From: Alentia gelatinosa
Lineage: Eukaryota > Annelida > Polychaeta > Phyllodocida > Polynoidae
Assembly: GCA_950022655.1 (NCBI GenBank)
Contig: OX465580.1
Location: 45,878,028-45,942,027 of the forward strand
Length of the DNA: 64,000 bases
Direction of reading: 5' to 3'
Numbering within the stretch: position 1 is the first letter of the stretch; each line of letters starts with the position of its first letter. This document shows positions 47,222-57,310 of the stretch, piece by piece. The translations under genes and the position numbers were made by a program. Under the pieces are notes generated by a model. It was not told where the DNA came from. It worked only from the letters and a program-made list of their open reading frames with translations, and searched no databases.

Positions 47222-47687
47222 CTGGGGGGCGTTTTATTTTCAACTCTCGTTGGTGAGGAGAGCTCGCACGAAGGAGACCTCCACGGGCGACCTATTGGAC
47301 GAGAGGTCGTCAATCGCGTTCGATTTACCCTGTCGTCCGTAGGTAGAGAAATCCTTGTCATTGGAGAGAAGCCCAGGACAAAATAGGCCTGTAGGAGAGT
47401 TTGGAGGAGACTTGAACGAGGTCTCGTAACCAGAGCTTTAAATTTGTTATTTCGAATCACCCACGATACCCCTAGAGGTGTCGCCCGCTAGGAGAGCTGC
47501 AGGACACTTTTCAGGAGGTCTCCCCGACCGAGGGTAAAAAATAAAACGTGAATGGACGAGAGGTCGCACATCATGAGCTACAACTCTCCTTCCCGAGGAT
47601 ACATTGAATTATCAAACCCAAACCCTCGTACGACCTCTCCTTGGGCATTTCAAGTCTCCTCGGGCAGAAAATAAAATGACCCCCTGG
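47222..47687. mobile_element. Harbinger-related MITE, left flank
   Basis: Begins CTGGGGGGCGTTTTATTTTC and ends GAAAATAAAATGACCCCCTG in inverted form. It matches, in opposite orientation, the block at 59,910-60,503 (shared GTTCGATTTACCCTGTC, AGAGAAATCCT, GGAGAGCTGCAGGACACTTT). The element ends resemble those of the Harbinger transposon next to it. Confidence 0.7.
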
Positions 47688-48367
47688 TTTGGGCAGAGAT
47701 TAAACCAGCGCTAGCGCCGCGAAGGATCTGGGGGGAGAATGGCCCAGCTCACAACGTTGGAGCTGTGAACCCATTAGTCAGTGTGAACATGTGACCTTTC
47801 CGTCGTATTTCAGTCTGGGGCCTGTTTTATTTTCTGCCCGAGGAGTCCTGGGGCCTGTTTTATTTTCTGCCCAAGGAGTCCTGGGGCGCCCGGGGAGGGT
47901 TCCTAGGAGAGTTTGGGTTCGATATTTCAAAGTCTCCCGGGGAAGGAGAGTCTTGGGCCAGGATCTAGGAGGTCTCCTGAAATAGCGTTTTATTTTCAAT
48001 CCTGGGGCCGGGACATCTCCTGAAAAAGGTCCTGGGGCGTCCCCAATGTATCCTTCCTCAAGACACCTCTACAGGTGTCCTAGCTCAAGCTTGTAGCTTA
48101 TAATTCGTAAGCTTATACGTAAATGAAGTAAAATACCAGCGAGGAGAGATAAATAAAAAACATGGCGATGTTCGGTATTCGACCACGCACTCCTCATGAG
48201 TTTCGAGTTCGTATTAGGCCTCTGGATGATTATGACGATAAAAAGTTTATCGCTCGATATCATCTAGATAAAGGGCTTGCTTCAGCGTTGGGAAGAGCCT
48301 ATGGAAATTCCGCTTTCATAAGCACGATGGGAATTCGAGGGGAAAAGGCTCTGTCAGCTGAAGACAG

Positions 48368-48557
48368 GGTGAGTATTAAAAATATAGTATATAGTATATA
48401 TATGTAGATTTATTTGTGTGTGAATTAATAATACTATTCTGTAATTGTACATACCGTTCATGGTGAGTATTAATAATATAGTATATAGTATATATATGTA
48501 GATTTATTTGTGTGTGAATTAATAATACTATTCTGTTATTGTACATACCGTTCATGG
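48368..48557 (+). repeat. 94 bp tandem duplication at the intron 1 donor
   Basis: GGTGAGTATTAAAAATATAG at 48,368 recurs as GGTGAGTATTAATAATATAG at 48,462, and the similarity continues through CCGTTCATGG. The second copy therefore carries a second potential 5' splice site. Confidence 0.92.
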
Positions 48558-49166
48558 TACCTATATTTCATATAAGTATAAATATATAGTTCTTTTTTGT
48601 TTATAAATAAAAATATTAATATTAATGTGTTTTATTTCATTTTTTCAGTTCTGCATTGCCCTCCGATATTTTGCTACGGGAAGCAATTACTCAGTAATAG
48701 GAGACAGCCATGGTGTTGTGAAATCTACCATATGCCTTTGTGTAGCAGAGGTTATCGATTTCCTGGTCGCAAATGCCAAGGAATTTATAGTTTGGCCAAG
48801 AAATCTTCAAGAAAGACAACAATTCGCCTCCGGATTCTATGAAAAATTTGGTGAAAAACCCCTGTGCTATGGGCCAATTGACGGAACCCATGTCTCTATC
48901 AAAACGCCTATAGGAGTCCGACAAGCAGATTATATAGATAGAAAGGGCTACTGTAGTCTAAATGTTCTGGTAAGTAATTGCGATTATAATACGTTTTTTA
49001 AGAATTTATAACATTTTTTCTATGGCGACTCAAATTTGCTAATGATTATTTTTATTGATGGTTATATCTTTCCTAACTCCTACAAAATAATTGGAACAAT
49101 TCCTTCAATATTTCAATACGTTTTTACGGTCACTTGAAAATTAATCACCAGAATCTTGCGAAAATG

Positions 49167-49215
49167 ATGCCTTAAGGCATCACCCGATCTGGACTGGTGA
49201 TGACTTAAGGGTTAA
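49167..49215 (-). mobile_element. piggyBac-like terminus in intron 2 of the transposase
   Basis: The minus strand reads TTAACCCTTAAGTCATCACC, then the palindrome ATGCCTTAAGGCAT (49,167-49,180). Both features match the ends of the MITEs at 20.5 and 22.0 kb. The other end was not located. Confidence 0.35.
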
Positions 49216-50819
49216 TTATATGATTTATCTTAAAATATTTAAGATCATAAAAAATGTATTATAGTTAAATAGATTATTTACGGTTTATTGTTACAGTTTT
49301 AATACATATGTAATTTAAATAATTTTTTTATATTTTCAGTATTGTGGACGCTCATCAACGGTTTCTTCACGTAAATGCCAAGTATCCAGGCAGCTGCCAC
49401 GATACTTACGTTTTAAAACGTTCGGATGTGTATGCAGAGGCCGAAAATGACGAATTTGGGGATTTTTTCCTTCTAGGAGATTCTGGGTATGTATATATTA
49501 AAAGTTATTTATTATATATATTATTATATATACAATAGGCCTAATCCCTGGTATGTATAGGATGAAACGTTTCTACATACATATATATTTATGGGTTTTT
49601 TTTAAATTAAATTGTTTTTAATCTATTATATATATTATATCATTTATAATACCCCTAATGGCTGATTTTTATGGGATGAGACGTTTCTACATATACATAT
49701 ATAATAATGAATTATCTTTAAATAATATAAAAATTTATTTATTATACATTTTTTTTATTTTTCAGATACCCTCTGCGCACATACCTGATGACTCCTTATC
49801 TTGACCCACAGGACCCAGCTAGTGTCCGTTATAATGAATGGCACATGAGCACACGGGCCATTGTTGAGCAATCGTTTGGGCTCTTGAAACAAAGATTCAG
49901 GTACATACATATATATAAATATGTATATATATTATTTTTTATATAAAATTAAACCTGTCTCTGTATTTACTATATATAACCTGTATAAATTTTGTATTAT
50001 AGACACCTTTTATTATTGCTTATTGGTTTTAAATCTATAATAATTGTAAATTATTTTATTTTATTCTGATATAGGGTCCTAGATCAAAGTGCGGGGTATG
50101 TCTTTCACAAACCCAGTCGGGCATCCAACATAGTAGTAGCTTGCGCCTGCCTACACAACTTGTGCATAGATAGAAATATCGGGATTGATGTACAAGAAGA
50201 TGAAGTACGTCAAGTACGTCCAGTACGTGAAGAACACGACGATCTTGTACACCACGAGGCTCCACCAGTTGCCGCAAGAAATCACCGGGATTTGTTCAGA
50301 AAAATTTATTTTTGAAGTGTAATTTCCCTATGTGTTGTACAACCTTCAAAAGAAAGATACCCTAGCTAGGAAATAAATAAAAAGATAAAACATTGAATAA
50401 AAAATTTTTATATATACAATTTTATTTACATTTTTGATAAAAAAAATATCTAAATAGGTCTTCTCATTACAAATATATCAGTTTCACATTTTTTTTGCTT
50501 TTCTTGCCCGGGTGTTCCGGCAAGGCGATGATATCTGACTACTCCTTTTCTTGTCTGGTGCCTCTAACTTCATCGTCGATTCTGTGTTTGTAGCCATCTC
50601 TACTTTTTGGACATCTGTAAATATAAAATGATATAATTAAATAACTTATACAATCAAATATAAAGTAGTATATTTCTATGTCTTTATTTATTTTTTTCGT
50701 ATTTTTTCAACAGGAAGTCCTCTTAGTGGGCCATATTTTAAAATAAACTATTTAAAATATTCATTTTTTATATTTTATATTAAAATGCTTGTAATTAATA
50801 TTTTGTACAGATATAAATA

Positions 50820-50837
50820 TATATATATATTTTTTTT
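50820..50837. repeat. Probable LINE target-site duplication (left copy)
   Basis: TATATATATATTTTTTTT, identical to 56,836-56,853. It ends exactly where similarity to intron-like DNA stops. Confidence 0.6.
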
Positions 50838-51252
50838 AAGGTTTTTATCTATACTGGAAAAAGAGTTAGGTCGGACTAGCCGTCCTATCTTCCACTCCAT
50901 CCAGTTGTGAATCCTTGCAGCCAGGTGTCTATCTAGTAGACTTACAATTGGCAGAGATAATATAGTTCAAATACATAGGTAATAGTGATAAGTTCATTCA
51001 TACTAGGTTCTTAGTTATACAAACACTCGAGTCTGGTTTCGTAACATGCAAACATTTCAGTAAATTAGTTATATAGTCAGAAAGAATAGTCAAGTAGGTG
51101 GAAAAAAATAGTTCTACCTCACAGGGTCCGTAAGTAAATTTATTTTGGGTACTTATTGGACAACAAACCTCTACACCCTCCACCTATAATTGTCTTATAA
51201 CCTAAAAGAACAAGGTATAACATCATCATTCTATACTCCTCTCTATACACAA

Positions 51253-53957
51253 CTACTCTCTAGACAGTTTGTTTTTTAGTCGTCCTTTGGTAAAGTTTTT
51301 GATCTGTTCTCTAGAATTTAAGTTTCTGGTGTTTGGTGATAGGCTATTCCACAAACTCGCTGATTTAAATTCCACAGATGATTTGTATTTACTACTCATT
51401 ATGTTGTTTTCAACCTTTAATTCTGGTCCTTGAAACTGTCTAGTTGCCCTTCTAGGTTCCACTAGGTTGGTATCCCTTAATGATCTTATGTAGGCAATAT
51501 TGGTGAGGTGGGCTTCCCTCCGGTCTTTTAGTAGGTTCAGTTTACAGTTACGATGTAGCTCTAGAATGTTTGTGCGTGGTTCCGCTCCGCAGCAGATTCT
51601 CAGCCCTCTATTTTGGCATCTCTGCAGACTCGATAAGAGATTCGATTGCATGCCGTGGACTAGGACATCTCCGTATTCTATAAACGGTAAGATTTTCGCT
51701 TTATAGATACTAAGTGCCTGTTGTGTATTAAGATATTTCTTTAAGTAGTTTAACATGTAAATCTTATGTGATACTTTGCTAATGGTTTTGTTTAAGTGTT
51801 TCTTGTAGGATAGTGATTCGTCAAGTGTGATGCCAAGATAGGAGAAATTTCTTACCCTCTCTATGTTTTGGTCGTTAAGATTTACAACAAAGTTTTGGGT
51901 ATTTTTTAGCGCCTGTTGAGTGCCAAAAAACATGGTTTTAGTCTTACTCGCATTTATGGTTAAGCGATTGTTTGAGCACCAACTATTTACATTCGACAAG
52001 TCCACATGCATTTTCTCGATCGCTCTCATTGCACTCGTGTCTGATACATAAATCACCGCGTCATCGGCATACATTTTCAAGCTGCAGCTACGAAGTCTGT
52101 TTGGTAGGCTGTCAATATATATGAGAAAAAACAGGGGCCCCAGGATAGAAGAAGAATATTATGGTTGACCGTATCAAATGCTTTGGTCATATCAATATAG
52201 GTTGCGATTGTTAGTTCTCTACGATTCATGTTCCGCGATATTTCGTCTGTGAAATCCGCAGTTGTTTGGATGGTTGAATGGTTCTTCCTGAACCCTCCCT
52301 GGTGCTCGCTGAGTAGTTTATTTGTTTCCAAGTATTTTATTAGGTTTATGTGTAGTATGTGTTCAAAGAGCTTACCAGGAAGGGGCAGCAGAGACACTGG
52401 TCTTAAGTTCTGTACTTCATCAGTAAAGTTAGATTTTTTTAGTGGTATGACATTCGCCATTTTCCAGCTGTTTGGATATAACCCTGAGGTGAGTATTAAG
52501 TTAAATAGATAAAGAAGCTGTGAGTGTATTATGTCGAAACTGTCCTTTAGTATGCTTGTTTTCAGGTTCGGTATAGCTGATGACTTCTTAACATCTATCG
52601 TTTTTAGGGCATCAAGTATGTCCTGTTGGTGTATCTGGATTTCATCCATGACTGCATGACCCTCCACGCCGTCATCAATCCATTCATTTGTGAATTTCTC
52701 TGCCAGAGAAGTGCCTATACCAGTGAAGTATTTATTTATGAAGCTTGCTGTATCTTTACTCTCTATCTGTATTTTATTCACTTTATCGTATAAGATGGTT
52801 TCTTCATACTTGTTATCTTTCTTTCTTGGCATTAGTGGTTCCATAGCTTCCCAGAATTTATTTTTATCTTTGTTCATATTTTCCTGGATGTAATTTCTTT
52901 TTGCACTGAATATAGCTTTTTTGGCATTGTTTCTTAAAGTTTTTGCAGTGGCCCAATCATTTGGTTTGTTACTTTTTTTAGCTGCTACCCAAGCCCTATC
53001 TTTATCTATAAGTACCTCTATGACCTCCTGGGTAATCCACGGTTCTTGTTTAAATCTGATCTGGTGGTTTCGGATGGGGCACATTTGGTCAATTTGTTTA
53101 GATATTACTTTCTCGATAAATTCCCAGGCTCCATTTGGGTCCCCGATTTCATATAAGGGGTTCCAGTCGAACTCTCTCAGTTTATCCTGAAGTTTGGTTT
53201 TGTCGTAGTTTTTGTATGAGCGTCCCAGGAACTTTTTCACCTCATACTTATCCTTTAGTTTCTTTTTAGTTATAAAAATACCGCTGTGATTGCTCAGGCT
53301 TGTATTTGTTATCCCTGATGTCAAGATGTTTTTACAGTCAGAAAAAATCAGATCAATTGCATTTCCTAATCTCGTTGGTTTGTTAATATGGCTAGTTAGT
53401 CCTGTGTTAGCTACAAGTTGAGATAGCAGTCTAAATTCGGGTGTTGATTTGTCTAACGCGTTCATATTGAAGTCGCCCAAGATGGTTATCTCATCTCTGT
53501 AGTTTGCCCTAAGGTTGTCTACATGTTCAGTTAGTGTGTCTATGAACTGCTCTTTGTTGCCGTTATTGGGTCTATAGATTATTCCTACTAGTTGGTTCGC
53601 CTGTTTCGGGATCCTAATTCTTAGCCATAGGCATTCTATATCTGAAGTGCCCATTGATATTTCATCAATCATCTTTGAACAAAAACTGTCCCTTATGTAG
53701 GCACATACTCCGCCCCCTATCTTTGTCTCGCCCTTCTCATTCAACCACGACCTGTCCTCTCTTAGCATTTTATATCCAGGTATTTCAAATAGGTTTGTTG
53801 GGAGAGCCTCAACCAGCCATGTTTCCGAGAAAGTTGTTATGTCTGCCTTCTGTAATACTACTGAGGCTGCTACCATTTCGAATTTGTTTTTCATGCTTTG
53901 TAGGTTTTGGTGTGTGAAGTGTAGTCCTTTCCCCATTTCACCCCTGTTACCTATCAT
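51253..53957 (-). pseudogene. LINE endonuclease-reverse transcriptase with internal deletion
   Basis: From the ATG at 53,957 the N-terminus is an EEP endonuclease (HFTHQNLQSMKNKFEM, FSETWL, GGGVCAYIRDS, LGDFNMNALD, SNHSGIFI). RT follows with NLRPVSLLPLPGKLFEHIL, HQGGFRKNHST and motif A YIDMTKAFDTVNHNIL. At about 52,140-52,160 the frame jumps. In the next frame the sequence reads ILGPLFFLIYIDSLPNRL and then MYADDAVIYVSD with the active-site YADD. About 40-50 residues between motif A and the ILGP block (start of motif B) are missing, and the deletion is not a multiple of three. Downstream blocks (NFSYLGITLDESLSYKKHL, LPFIEYGDVLVHG) continue normally to the stop at 51,253. Confidence 0.92.
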
Positions 53958-54607
53958 TGTTCACTATTATGTTGCATGCACTAACACCCCCCCAGCATCT
54001 GTAAACTAGTTTTACGTTCGTGTTTTCATAATACATTAAGTCAGTTCGAAAAGCCATATTCACTATGTAGTTGTTCGCCATACCTGTTTTGGACAACCGA
54101 CATCGTATACATCAATAAATATTCAAACTTGTAGTTCACATGGTGGTGGTAAAGTGACAAAAAGGTTTGTAACTTACGGTTTTGGTGGTATGTAACATTG
54201 TTCGGATGAAGCTGGAAAATTTTAGCTTCGTGCTTTCATGCTCTTTATTCTGCAGAGGCTACGATCGTGTACTTGATATCTCGGAAGCGCTACAGGTCAG
54301 CTGTGTAACTGGCCTGCTGTAATAGCAACAAATTGTAGTTGATCAGGTGATTAGCTGAGTATATTTATATGTAGTACCTGCAAACGTAGCTATTTCAATT
54401 AACATAGAATAGTATATGTCAGAACAAAAGTCAAAAGTGATAATTGGGCATACACAAAGTACTTGTTTGGTTTGATAGTTCATGCGGTTGGTTCCTCAGA
54501 GTTCATACTTGTGCAATTTTGGCTGAGGGCATGACCTACACGTCCCCCAGTCTTATTTGCACCTATAGTTTGTATGGGATGGCATGAACCAAGAAACACG
54601 TCCATCC

Positions 54608-55282
54608 TTACTTTACCTTGAGTCCCTTATTTCTAGTTACAAGTAGTGTAATGTTGCCCATAATGGTTGATACGATATTTCGGGCGAATTTGTCTTTAGA
54701 GGTGGCATTGAAGTGTATACCGTCACACATCGTCCCCGTGTACCTGTGACTCATTCTGTGGTGACGAGACTTATGTACATGGTGGGCCATATGCGGTGTA
54801 ATTGCTCCCTCAAGTTTGTTCATCTGTATAATAGCCTCGTTTATGGCGAGCATCGATTTGTTTAGCTCTCTCTGCTCGTCCCAGAAAGGCTCACCTGCTG
54901 TGTTGTACATATTATAAGACAAGCCTATCATCTCACATAGCACGACCAACTTGGCATGGCGGGATAGAGTTAACTTAGCTTTGCTTAGTTCACTCATGAT
55001 ATGATTTGTCAGTTCATGATCAACGTCGAAGTTGGGTACGATATTGTGAGATCTCAGTTTAGTTGAGCAGTTATTTACTCCGGCCATTAGGTAGATAACG
55101 TCTGTCTGTCTGTAGTTGTTTATTACTTTGAGCGATTTGGCTACCGCAGTTTCAATAGTCGCACCACTGTAGCAAAGAAAGTCTACCGTCACATTGTCAA
55201 TTTGTTGTTTGTTCAACTCGTCGTCTATGCGTGACTTGAAACCCCTGCCCCTAGAGTCAGTGATTACCAATATTTTGAACAT
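54608..55282 (-). CDS. SGNH/GDSL-type hydrolase of the LINE (ORF2 of three)
   Basis: From the ATG at 55,282 the protein has about 224 residues (the open frame extends ten codons further to a GTG). All four SGNH blocks are visible: nucleophile Ser in VITDSRGRGF, Gly in LCYSGATIE, Asn in MAGVNN and the Asp/His pair in CDGIHFN near the C-terminus. It should be an esterase or deacetylase-like hydrolase; in CR1-group LINEs such domains are usually part of the ORF1 protein, with lipid or acyl ester substrates proposed. Here it is a separate frame whose ATG lies 27 nt after the ORF1 stop, suggesting reinitiation or a shared transcript. It is complete and unbroken. Confidence 0.85.
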   Translation of the reverse strand: MFKILVITDSRGRGFKSRIDDELNKQQIDNVTVDFLCYSGATIETAVAKSLKVINNYRQTDVIYLMAGVNNCSTKLRSHNIVPNFDVDHELTNHIMSELSKAKLTLSRHAKLVVLCEMIGLSYNMYNTAGEPFWDEQRELNKSMLAINEAIIQMNKLEGAITPHMAHHVHKSRHHRMSHRYTGTMCDGIHFNATSKDKFARNIVSTIMGNITLLVTRNKGLKVK

Positions 55283-55308
55283 CTTATGAACGCTCCTTAG
55301 TCTCTTAC

Positions 55309-56670
55309 TCACTGTGTTTCCTTGAATCTGTCAAGTATTTCACCCATCACGTTCTTGAACCCGTTTTTAGGAGTGTTCTGCTGTGTTATTTTGCCGAGGT
55401 CGTAGATCGTGTGCCCACATCCGTAAACCGGGTCAAGCATGGCTTCGTAGAATTTTGACTCTGTTGTTGCCTTTATCTTCTCTGCGATACTGGGATGTTG
55501 TTGTAGCTTTAGTAGGACCACTTCTTCCAACACACTATGTGCCTTTTCTATCCATTCCGCGTCTTTCTTGATTTTCCGGGTTATCTGTTTGAGGGAGTAG
55601 GGGTTGTCCGTGTTCTGAATGGCGCCGGCTGCCTCGAGATCTCGATGGTGACTGGCCATGCGTAACGCGTAAACATGCTCTGCTACTACTGGGTCGTACA
55701 CATCACATTTGTAGAGGTTTGAAAGGGGGCTGCAGTGACTCTGGAAGAATACTCCTACCTCATTTTTGACCGTTGCTGCTCTTTCGAGTGTGATTTCATA
55801 GGGCAGGTTGTTGTAGTTCTCCTGATTATATATTTTCCCATCAATGACTACTGCGTTCCCCTTGAGTTTCGCTTCCCGGGCTCCCTTTCTTCTTGCCGCT
55901 GCGACAATAAGTTGAAGTTCCCTTCTCACTAGCAGTTCATCGTCTGTTAGATCCGATGCGAACGTTACCTTCTCGTATTCTGTGCCTTGTAGGTTATCCC
56001 GCAGACGGAACAATTCCGATTTTTGTTGCTTCGTCACCAGCTTGATCTTCAGGGGTCTAGGCCATGTGTGTTTGTTGATGTTTTCATCCTGTAGTTTGCC
56101 TAGCCGAAAGGCCCCATGTGTCATGGTAAATGTGAAAGTAGTTCCCATTTTTTGGAAGAGATCTTGTACGGTTTGGTATATCCTTTCATTTTTCCTTTCA
56201 GGTATCCCTCTGACGATGATATTGAGTTGTCTGATTTGTTTCTGTTGGTTTGCAGCTGTCTTTTTGATTTCGGTGATGCCTGCCGCAACCTCTTTGACTT
56301 CGGCTGCCAGCCTACTTGCCTCCCCTCTCGCTCCTTCCGCATCGGTAGTAAGTTCACTTAGTTTTGTTGTAATTTCCTCGATCGCTGCTTTCTGCTCTTT
56401 TGTATCGTCACGGATTTTATCCATCGTTTCTTTTATATCTGCGTTCTCGGTGCGGATTTCCAGTATTTGGCCTTTCAGCCATGTTAGCGATTCCGATATC
56501 TCCTTCATTGCCGGATCACCACCTTTACCAGCCATGTTTTGTTTATGCTTGGCTCCTTGGTTACCACCCGCAATATCGCTCGTTTCGATCGACGATACCG
56601 ATTTTCTTGCTTCGCGATCCTTTGTAGGTCTAAGATCCATGTAGTACGTTGGGTTAATCGTGATCTCCAC
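55309..56670 (-). CDS. LINE ORF1 protein: coiled coil, RRM-like region, C-terminal NADAR-like domain
   Basis: A 453-residue open frame. Residues about 55-147 are a Glu/Lys/Ala heptad region (coiled coil, for trimer or dimer formation). Residues 148-235 are the RRM-like RNA-binding region (LNIIVRGIPE, then LKIKLVTKQQKSELFRL), followed by the usual ORF1 C-terminal block (DLTDDELLVRRELQLIVAAA; VIDGKIYNQENY). Residues about 306-449 match the NADAR (YbiA/DUF1768) pattern: FFQSHCSPLSNLY, Glu331 in EHVYALRMA, Trp373 in AEWIEKA, VLLKLQQHPSIAEKI, YEAMLDPVYGCG (410-419, with Tyr where Trp is usual) and KNVMGEILDRF. NADAR enzymes cleave N-glycosidic bonds of ADP-ribose or ribityl-type substrates. The domain call is by motif only. 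Confidence 0.82.
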   Translation of the reverse strand: MEITINPTYYMDLRPTKDREARKSVSSIETSDIAGGNQGAKHKQNMAGKGGDPAMKEISESLTWLKGQILEIRTENADIKETMDKIRDDTKEQKAAIEEITTKLSELTTDAEGARGEASRLAAEVKEVAAGITEIKKTAANQQKQIRQLNIIVRGIPERKNERIYQTVQDLFQKMGTTFTFTMTHGAFRLGKLQDENINKHTWPRPLKIKLVTKQQKSELFRLRDNLQGTEYEKVTFASDLTDDELLVRRELQLIVAAARRKGAREAKLKGNAVVIDGKIYNQENYNNLPYEITLERAATVKNEVGVFFQSHCSPLSNLYKCDVYDPVVAEHVYALRMASHHRDLEAAGAIQNTDNPYSLKQITRKIKKDAEWIEKAHSVLEEVVLLKLQQHPSIAEKIKATTESKFYEAMLDPVYGCGHTIYDLGKITQQNTPKNGFKNVMGEILDRFKETQ

Positions 56671-56835
56671 TATCTCATGCTATTGTGTTACGAAATTCAT
56701 GCCCTTTCCACCACTCGGGATGCCATTTATGATATACGATGTCGGGAGCTCAGTACAGGTGCGTCTCAACCCGCCATGTTCAAAACATCATAGCATCATA
56801 TATTATATATGGTTTAAATGTTATTGATAATTCAC

Positions 56836-56853
56836 TATATATATATTTTTTTT
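56836..56853. repeat. Probable LINE target-site duplication (right copy)
   Basis: TATATATATATTTTTTTT, identical to 50,820-50,837. Confidence 0.6.
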
Positions 56854-57114
56854 GTAATTACCTTTCTGTTTTTCCACAGCATCTGCTAACCTTGAGGTTT
56901 CGTGCAAGTGTTTTTTTAGTGATTGTGCTATGAGCTTTTGATTCTTTGATATTGATGCTTGATTTTTTTTTTTTTTTTTTAGTGTTTTGGCTATTTCTTG
57001 GTTTGTTTGTTCTTGTTTGTACATAACATGTAGCATGGCATCCAGAGTTTTTTGAAAGGGGCTATTGGTAGTTGTGTCCAGGGAAATATTGGTGATAGTG
57101 GGGATCATTGGTGG

Positions 57115-57310
57115 GGTTTTTGGGGTCGTGATAGTGGTTGTGGTTGTTTTTGGGGTGGTGATGGTGGTTGTGGTTGTTTTTGGGGTGGTGTTGGTGGTTG
57201 TGGTTGTTTTTGGGGTGGTGATGGTGGTTGTGGTTGTTTTTGGGGTGGTGATGGTGGTTGTGGTTGTTTTTGGGGTGGTGATGGTGGTTGTGGTTCTTCT
57301 CGGGGTTGTG
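57115..57310 (-). repeat. 30 bp coding minisatellite in exon 5 of the Myb-like gene
   Basis: About six copies of GGTTGTGGTTGTTTTTGGGG plus TGGTGATGGT on the plus strand encode the minus-strand repeat TTTTITTPKT. The unit length keeps the frame. The plus-strand Gly/Cys-rich ORFs here are only its mirror. Confidence 0.93.

Larger units (their letters stand above)
48162..50315 (+). pseudogene. PIF/Harbinger DDE transposase, five exons
   Basis: Exons 48,162-48,368, 48,649-48,969, about 49,340-49,486, 49,766-49,900 and 50,074-50,315, all with GT/AG borders, give about 350 residues of the HARBI1/DDE_Tnp_4 type. The catalytic acids are Asp in YGPIDGTHV (exon 2), Asp in LLGDSGY (exon 3/4 join) and Glu in AIVEQSFGLLKQRF (exon 4). 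Exon 1 looks like the N-terminal helix-turn-helix region. Joins 1/2, 3/4 and 4/5 are in phase. At join 2/3 one extra T after the acceptor AG puts VDAHQRFLHV out of frame, so either another splice site is used or the copy is broken. Poly-A signals (AATAAATAAAAA) follow near 50,370. Its partner gene ends 169 bp further on, on the other strand. Confidence 0.88.
50838..56835 (-). mobile_element. LINE (CR1-group-like) with NADAR-type ORF1, SGNH ORF and EN-RT ORF
   Basis: A 6.0 kb non-LTR retrotransposon lying in the last intron of the Harbinger Myb-like gene. The 18 bp sequence TATATATATATTTTTTTT is present immediately outside both limits (50,820-50,837 and 56,836-56,853) and is the probable target duplication, though it is low-complexity. 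Coding order is ORF1, SGNH hydrolase, endonuclease-RT. The 5' UTR is about 165 bp and the 3' UTR about 415 bp, without a clear poly-A tail. Full length at the 5' end is likely, but an internal RT deletion makes it non-autonomous. An esterase ORF is known from CR1-group elements, which supports that placement. Confidence 0.85.

Noticed and set aside
55982..56644. 220-codon plus-strand ORF with hydrophobic Ser/Leu-rich product
   Set aside because: Antisense shadow of LINE ORF1, which has clear domains on the minus strand.
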